64,000 bases of DNA from Planctomicrobium sp051466335. GTDB taxonomy: Bacteria > Planctomycetota > Planctomycetia > Planctomycetales > Planctomycetaceae. Below the pieces are notes generated by a model that had not been told where the DNA came from, made no database searches, and was given only the letters and a program-made list of their open reading frames with translations. The stretch lies in the NCBI RefSeq assembly GCF_051466335.1, contig NZ_CP195793.1:1984001-2048000 (forward strand), written 5' to 3'. Made by a program: the position numbers and the translations under genes. Every line of letters begins with the position of its first letter. Positions within the stretch are counted from its first letter, which is position 1. Below, piece by piece: positions 60,790-64,000 of this stretch.

Positions 60790-61044
60790 TGGGGGTTCTC
60801 CGATTGAGAGGAAGTTGGCCACGTGCGCTATCATAGACGAATTGATTTTAAATCTCGAATTCGATCAAGCCCGATTGGGCTCGGTCGGGAAGGTCATTTG
60901 TTGCAACAGAGTTCCGCTGGTATTGCGGTGACTTCAGGGGGCTGAGTGTTGCAGGTGAAGTTGGCTCTCTGATATATCGATGATTGCAAGTGCGTTTCCG
61001 GGCGTTTTCGTTCTAGTTCAATTCCAATCAAAAGGGATCTGTCG

Positions 61045-61704
61045 ATGGACGCGGAAGAGGAAGGTGAGGACGTTCAGATTGCTCAGGCATGGTATGACCG
61101 GAAGTCCAAGTATCTGGAGAAGGTACTCGGTCCGCAGGATGATATGGTCATGCATTCCTTGTTCCCCTATGCAGTCGGAGGTGCACTCGACCTCTACTAC
61201 TACCCGAAGAGTCGGTATGGGACAGCCTTCGTTACTAAGGAACTTTGCGAACAACCAACTGGAGGCCCGTCCAACGATCAATTCGATGCTTATGAGCTGG
61301 TCATGTTTACGAGGCATCCCATCGACCTTGAAATCGCGATGGACGAAAAGACCCCCTTTGGGAAGGTCCACCGTGATTTCAATATGTTTATGAACCACAT
61401 CGCTCGTTACGCTGAAGAAGCGACGTTGAATCGCTTTGAAACCTGCGAATTTCCTAAAGAGATGGAGGTCGTTGGAGGACGTGCTTTGGCGTTCGGGACG
61501 ATCTCTGTTGCGAAGGATCAAGATGCGGGGAAGTTTGGCTTGCTGATCCTGATCGAGATTTTCCGATCTGAACTCAAATTCGCGCGAAAAGAGGGGACAG
61601 AGAAGCTGATGGAATTGCTGAAAGAGAAGAGGCATTTTCCCTTTTCGGACATGGACCGCAAACCGGTTGTCGAGTCATCGTCCAAGTGGTGGCCTTGGAA
61701 GTAG
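61045..61704 (+). CDS. SUFU-like (suppressor of fused domain) protein
   Basis: A 219-residue cytoplasmic protein. The central part 'SNDQFDAYELVMFTRHP', then 'GTISVAKDQDAGKFGLLILIEIFRSELKFAR' in outline, fits the bacterial suppressor-of-fused domain layout, which often occurs as immunity protein of polymorphic toxins. No toxin gene is adjacent in the visible sequence. AAGGGA lies about ten bases before the ATG. A strong terminator follows. The family call is tentative. Confidence 0.5.
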   Translation: MDAEEEGEDVQIAQAWYDRKSKYLEKVLGPQDDMVMHSLFPYAVGGALDLYYYPKSRYGTAFVTKELCEQPTGGPSNDQFDAYELVMFTRHPIDLEIAMDEKTPFGKVHRDFNMFMNHIARYAEEATLNRFETCEFPKEMEVVGGRALAFGTISVAKDQDAGKFGLLILIEIFRSELKFARKEGTEKLMELLKEKRHFPFSDMDRKPVVESSSKWWPWK

Positions 61705-62207
61705 CGTCAGGGACCACCGTTCTCATCGATTCCGATCGGTGCCGATCAATGCCCGTCGGTCAACTCTCCCAGTTGGCCGACGGGCATTTTTGTCTTCAGT
61801 CGCTTCGAGGCTCGTTCATTTTGGCGCGCCAAAGCTGTGGACCGAAGTTGAGGTGCAGCGAACGGTACGCGACTTTTCGAGGGTCTGTGAAGTCGCTCGT
61901 TGTCTGTGAAGGTGTCCCCCGGCGTGGGATCGGACTGATGAGGGCAATGAGAACGGAGCGGAGCAAGCATCGTGTTTACGTGTGCCAATCGGAGAAGTCC
62001 GGGTCGATTGTTTGTGATTATCACTAATAAAATGGTGTTTAATTTTTTGATATCCTGATGTTCGTTAATGCCGTTTCTGGAAGTGTCCTTCTTCGCTTAA
62101 TTCTATTTGTGTTAGTGGTTTGTGTTGCTTTTGTTGTGATTTGCGAAATTTAGTAATGGAATTGGGGCTTGAGGTTGAACGAAATCGCATTATGAAATTG
62201 ACCTATG
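61705..62207. other. Intergenic region between SUFU-like gene and IS
   Basis: About 500 bases without a supported gene. The first part holds a terminator at 61749. From about 62020 to 62170 the DNA becomes notably AT-rich with T-runs, unlike the rest of the window, and it leads into the insertion sequence. Frames of 80-113 codons across 61667-62027 have no motifs. Confidence 0.5.
61749..61792 (+). terminator. Terminator of the SUFU-like gene
   Basis: Stem ATGCCCGTCGG / CCGACGGGCAT, followed by TTTTTGT. It lies 45 bases behind the gene. Confidence 0.85.
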
Positions 62208-62229
62208 AAGCAACTTTGCCTTGTTGAAA
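62208..62229 (+). repeat. Left inverted repeat of the IS
   Basis: 22 bases, 17 of them matching the reverse complement of 63158-63179. It lies 44 bases before the transposase start. Confidence 0.6.
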
Positions 62230-62272
62230 ACGTCTCTTGAATGTTCGATTGTGTCGCGCTAAAAGAGGTTGC

Positions 62273-63133
62273 ATGAGCGAGTCATCACCTACAAATATCC
62301 TGCTGGAAGTCACTTCACTCTCAATGCGGATCGCCCGCAAGTACGTCGCTCCCTATTCGCACCGCTTCAGTCCCCAGAAGTTTACTCAGGAGCAGCTTCT
62401 CACCTGCCTGATTCTGCGGGCGTACCTGAAGGCAACCTACCGGGGTGTGATCGAGGTTCTGGAAGTCTCCAGTGACCTGCGTGACCGTCTGGGGCTAAAG
62501 TCCTTGCCGCATTATTCGACGCTGAAGAAGTTCGCTGACCGCTCCAGCGTGCTGGAGATCGTCGACGCGATGCTGCATGAACTGGTCCAGAAGTTTGCAC
62601 TGGATGCAGAAGAAGCCGCCATCGATTCCACAGGCATGGAGACGAGCTCAGCGAGTGCTCACTTCCAGTCTTGCAGCGGAAAACAGCGGACAAAGTACGT
62701 CAAATTGTCCGTGTGTGTACTGGCCGGATCACTGATTCCCAGCGGACTGGCGGTGAGTTGGGGGCCCTGCAATGACAAGGCTGAAGCAGCTGAAGTGCTG
62801 GCCAAGGCGGCGACGAGTTCGCAGCCGAAAACTCTCTTTGCCGATGCAGGCTACGATGCCGAATGGGTCCATCGGTTCTGCCGGGAGGATTGGCAGGTGG
62901 ACAGCGTGATCAACCCTGCTGTGCACCGAACGGATGGTGGGCTCAATGGAATGTATCGCTCCGAAATGACTGCAGAAACACTCAAGGAGAAAGGCTACGG
63001 CAGACGCTGGCTGGTGGAATCGTACCTGAGTGGGCTCAAACGCACCACCGGAAACGCCCTCTCAGCCCGGAGTGAGCGAAGCTTGTTTGTGGAAGCAGCG
63101 ATCCGAGTCCTGGCCTACGCCCTGAGGCGTTAG
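62273..63133 (+). CDS. IS4/IS5-like DDE transposase
   Basis: A 286-residue transposase with an intact DDE triad: Asp in AAIDSTGM (about 120), Asp in LFADAGYD (about 190) and Glu in VESYLSGLKR (about 260). An N-terminal helical DNA-binding part ('FTQEQLLTCLILRAYLK', in outline) comes first. ATG 62273 is used; a TTG at 62237 would add twelve residues and lies inside the leader. The gene looks complete and undamaged, which fits recent activity. Confidence 0.85.
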   Translation: MSESSPTNILLEVTSLSMRIARKYVAPYSHRFSPQKFTQEQLLTCLILRAYLKATYRGVIEVLEVSSDLRDRLGLKSLPHYSTLKKFADRSSVLEIVDAMLHELVQKFALDAEEAAIDSTGMETSSASAHFQSCSGKQRTKYVKLSVCVLAGSLIPSGLAVSWGPCNDKAEAAEVLAKAATSSQPKTLFADAGYDAEWVHRFCREDWQVDSVINPAVHRTDGGLNGMYRSEMTAETLKEKGYGRRWLVESYLSGLKRTTGNALSARSERSLFVEAAIRVLAYALRR

Positions 63134-63157
63134 GTGAAACACAATAACTCACAGGCC

Positions 63158-63179
63158 TTTCAACAGAGCAAAGCAACTT
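63158..63179 (-). repeat. Right inverted repeat of the IS
   Basis: It is the inverted partner of 62208-62229, starting 25 bases behind the transposase stop codon. Confidence 0.6.
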
Positions 63180-63307
63180 GAAGTGATGTGCTTCATTTTT
63201 TGTTGCTGCTGCATGTTTCTTCATTATGAGCGTTCGGACAAAACTGATCTTGGCACGTTTTGAGGATTGTGGGAAGGTCTGGTTTTTCTGTTCATGGAGG
63301 AACCGAC

Positions 63308-63703
63308 ATGGCTGGCCAATTGCTCAGTGATGATTTGTGGAACGAGATCGAATCGTTCTTCCCAACCTACGAGTTCTCTCCCAAAGGGGGCCGACCTCCT
63401 GCGGAGAACCGCACCGTCTTCACCTGCGTTCTGTTTGTGCTCAAGACTGGGATCGCCTGGGAAGACCTGCCACTGGAGCTGGGCTGTTCTTACAAGACCT
63501 GCTACCGGCGGCTTCGCCAATGGATCGATCTGGGAGTCCTGCAAGACATTCATCGCCACCTCCTCACGCAGCTCAACGCCGCTGGTCGCCTAGAACTGGC
63601 CGACGTGCTCATCGATGCTGGGTTGATTAAGTCCCCGCTGGGAGGACAAAAATCGGCCCGAATCCGACAGACCGCGGCCGCTGCGGCAGCAAGTCGCACC
63701 TGA
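63308..63703 (+). CDS. IS5-family transposase, first frame
   Basis: A 131-residue first part of an IS5-family (IS427-group-like) transposase. 'LSDDLWNEIESFFPTYEF..GGRPP' opens it, then 'WEDLPLELGCSYKTCYRRLRQWIDLG' in outline, the usual N-terminal half. The first catalytic Asp is expected in ADVLIDAG. After GGQK the frame turns into an Arg/Ala-rich artefact and stops at 63703, while the natural continuation lies in the -1 frame. ATG 63308 has AGGAACCG upstream. Confidence 0.8.
   Translation: MAGQLLSDDLWNEIESFFPTYEFSPKGGRPPAENRTVFTCVLFVLKTGIAWEDLPLELGCSYKTCYRRLRQWIDLGVLQDIHRHLLTQLNAAGRLELADVLIDAGLIKSPLGGQKSARIRQTAAAAAASRT
63647..63653 (+). promoter_or_regulatory. Putative -1 frameshift site
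   Basis: The heptamer CAAAAAT lies exactly where the protein homology passes from the first frame into the -1 frame. Slipping back by one base on the A5 run joins GGQK to 'IGPNPTDRG', the expected transposase sequence. Confidence 0.55.
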
Positions 63704-64000
63704 TGACCACTCACAACGGGATTCCATTGGCCAACACGCTCACTGCTGCCAATGTCCCTGATCTGAGACAACTTCTCCCGCTGGTGTTTCTGAAGTTTCC
63801 CAAGATTGGTGGCAAGCGAGGACGGCCACTGGACCGTCCCCGTAGCGTGATCGCGGACAAGGGCTACGACTGCCAGACCACCCGTGATCTTCTCGCCGTG
63901 GCCGGGATTGAAACGCACATCCCCAAGCGCGGAACGCGACAGGCCTCTTCTCTAGGCGGCAGCCGCTGGCCCGTTGAACGGACGATCGCCTGGCTCAAGC
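63652..64000 (+). CDS. IS5-family transposase, -1 frame, partial
   Basis: The -1 frame is open from the slip site to the window end. It encodes 'IGPNPTDRGRCGSKSHL', then VIADKGYD with the second catalytic Asp, 'IPKRGTRQASSLGG' and PVERTIAWLK with the catalytic Glu. Together with the first frame this gives a full transposase catalytic triad. It has no own start codon in a suitable place, so it is made as a fusion by frameshifting. The end is cut. Confidence 0.75.
   Translation, partial: MGPNPTDRGRCGSKSHLMTTHNGIPLANTLTAANVPDLRQLLPLVFLKFPKIGGKRGRPLDRPRSVIADKGYDCQTTRDLLAVAGIETHIPKRGTRQASSLGGSRWPVERTIAWLK

Larger units (their letters stand above)
62208..63179 (+). mobile_element. Insertion sequence with DDE transposase and imperfect inverted repeats
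   Basis: The element is bounded by imperfect inverted repeats: 62208-62229 (AAGCAACTTTGCCTTGTTGAAA) and 63158-63179, which match in 17 of 22 positions. The length is about 970 bases with one transposase gene. I could not find a clear target duplication. The outer limits may be off by a few bases. Confidence 0.7.
63228..64000 (+). mobile_element. Second insertion sequence, IS5-type with frameshift, partial
   Basis: The left end is probably near 63228 (GAGCGTTCGGACAAAAC), about 48 bases behind the first IS. It contains two overlapping reading frames and runs past the window end, so the right inverted repeat cannot be seen and the limits are estimates. Confidence 0.6.

Noticed and set aside
61667..62027. 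Overlapping frames of 80-113 codons behind the SUFU-like gene
   Set aside because: They contain the terminator hairpin and have no motif or ribosome binding site.

Overview
The window looks like chromosomal DNA of a planctomycete, probably family Planctomycetaceae or a close relative. The evidence is a combination of lineage-typical genes: a DUF1559 prepilin-like protein followed by a small lipoprotein, two Hanks-type Ser/Thr kinases, Tat-exported NHL-propeller and Gfo/Idh/MocA proteins, a DUF3500 protein, an orphan MoxR-type ATPase and a long secretin-N-domain protein. GC content is moderate. Genes are spread over both strands with short operons and many ATG starts, plus some GTG and TTG starts. 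No rRNA, CRISPR array or prophage is visible. One tRNA (Ser, anticodon TGA) is present.

Layout. 1-9.8 kb: a thioredoxin-like protein, a six-TM Ser/Thr kinase, a PA0069-type radical SAM protein, the secretin-N-domain protein, the MoxR ATPase and a second kinase. 9.8-13.7 kb (minus strand): rpmE (type B) - prfA - prmC - murA, a translation-termination and cell-wall cluster. 14-22.8 kb: Tat-exported propeller, bifunctional nuclease, glycyl-tRNA synthetase, quinone-reductase-like MDR, ExbD-tail-like small protein, and a histidine kinase overlapping a GT39-type membrane glycosyltransferase. 23-31 kb: ExeA-like ATPase, HIT protein, tpiA, a secG with a long tail, YicC, VOC protein, and a TolQ/TolR-like pair in minus orientation. 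31-38.5 kb: double zinc-ribbon membrane protein, lipoprotein plus DUF1559 pair, tRNA-Ser, aroK, prepilin peptidase, sugar isomerase-like TIM barrel. 38.7-48.5 kb: argG, a Dph6-like ATP pyrophosphatase, gdhA, a HEAT/TPR protein, mnmE, a divergent RNase HII-like protein, ispF. 48.5-61.7 kb: csrA with a sigma-54-type promoter, an S41 protease, DUF3500 protein, zinc-ribbon protein, OB-fold lipoprotein, Gfo/Idh/MocA oxidoreductase, lactonase, glycerophosphodiesterase, host-attachment-family protein, malate dehydrogenase, DinB, SUFU-like protein. 62.2-64 kb: two different insertion sequences side by side, the second cut by the window end and apparently using a -1 frameshift.

Most of the window is housekeeping and lineage-typical envelope biology. 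I did not find a clear new defence or biosynthetic system. The most interesting signals are the csrA control region (GG-N10-GC promoter plus two AAGGA sites over the ribosome binding site), the RNase HII-like protein after mnmE, a TolQ/TolR-like pair with a coiled-coil insert and an unexplained upstream open frame, and several envelope proteins with atypical extensions (SecG, S41 protease, prepilin peptidase). Functions are inferred from remembered family motifs; no database search was run.
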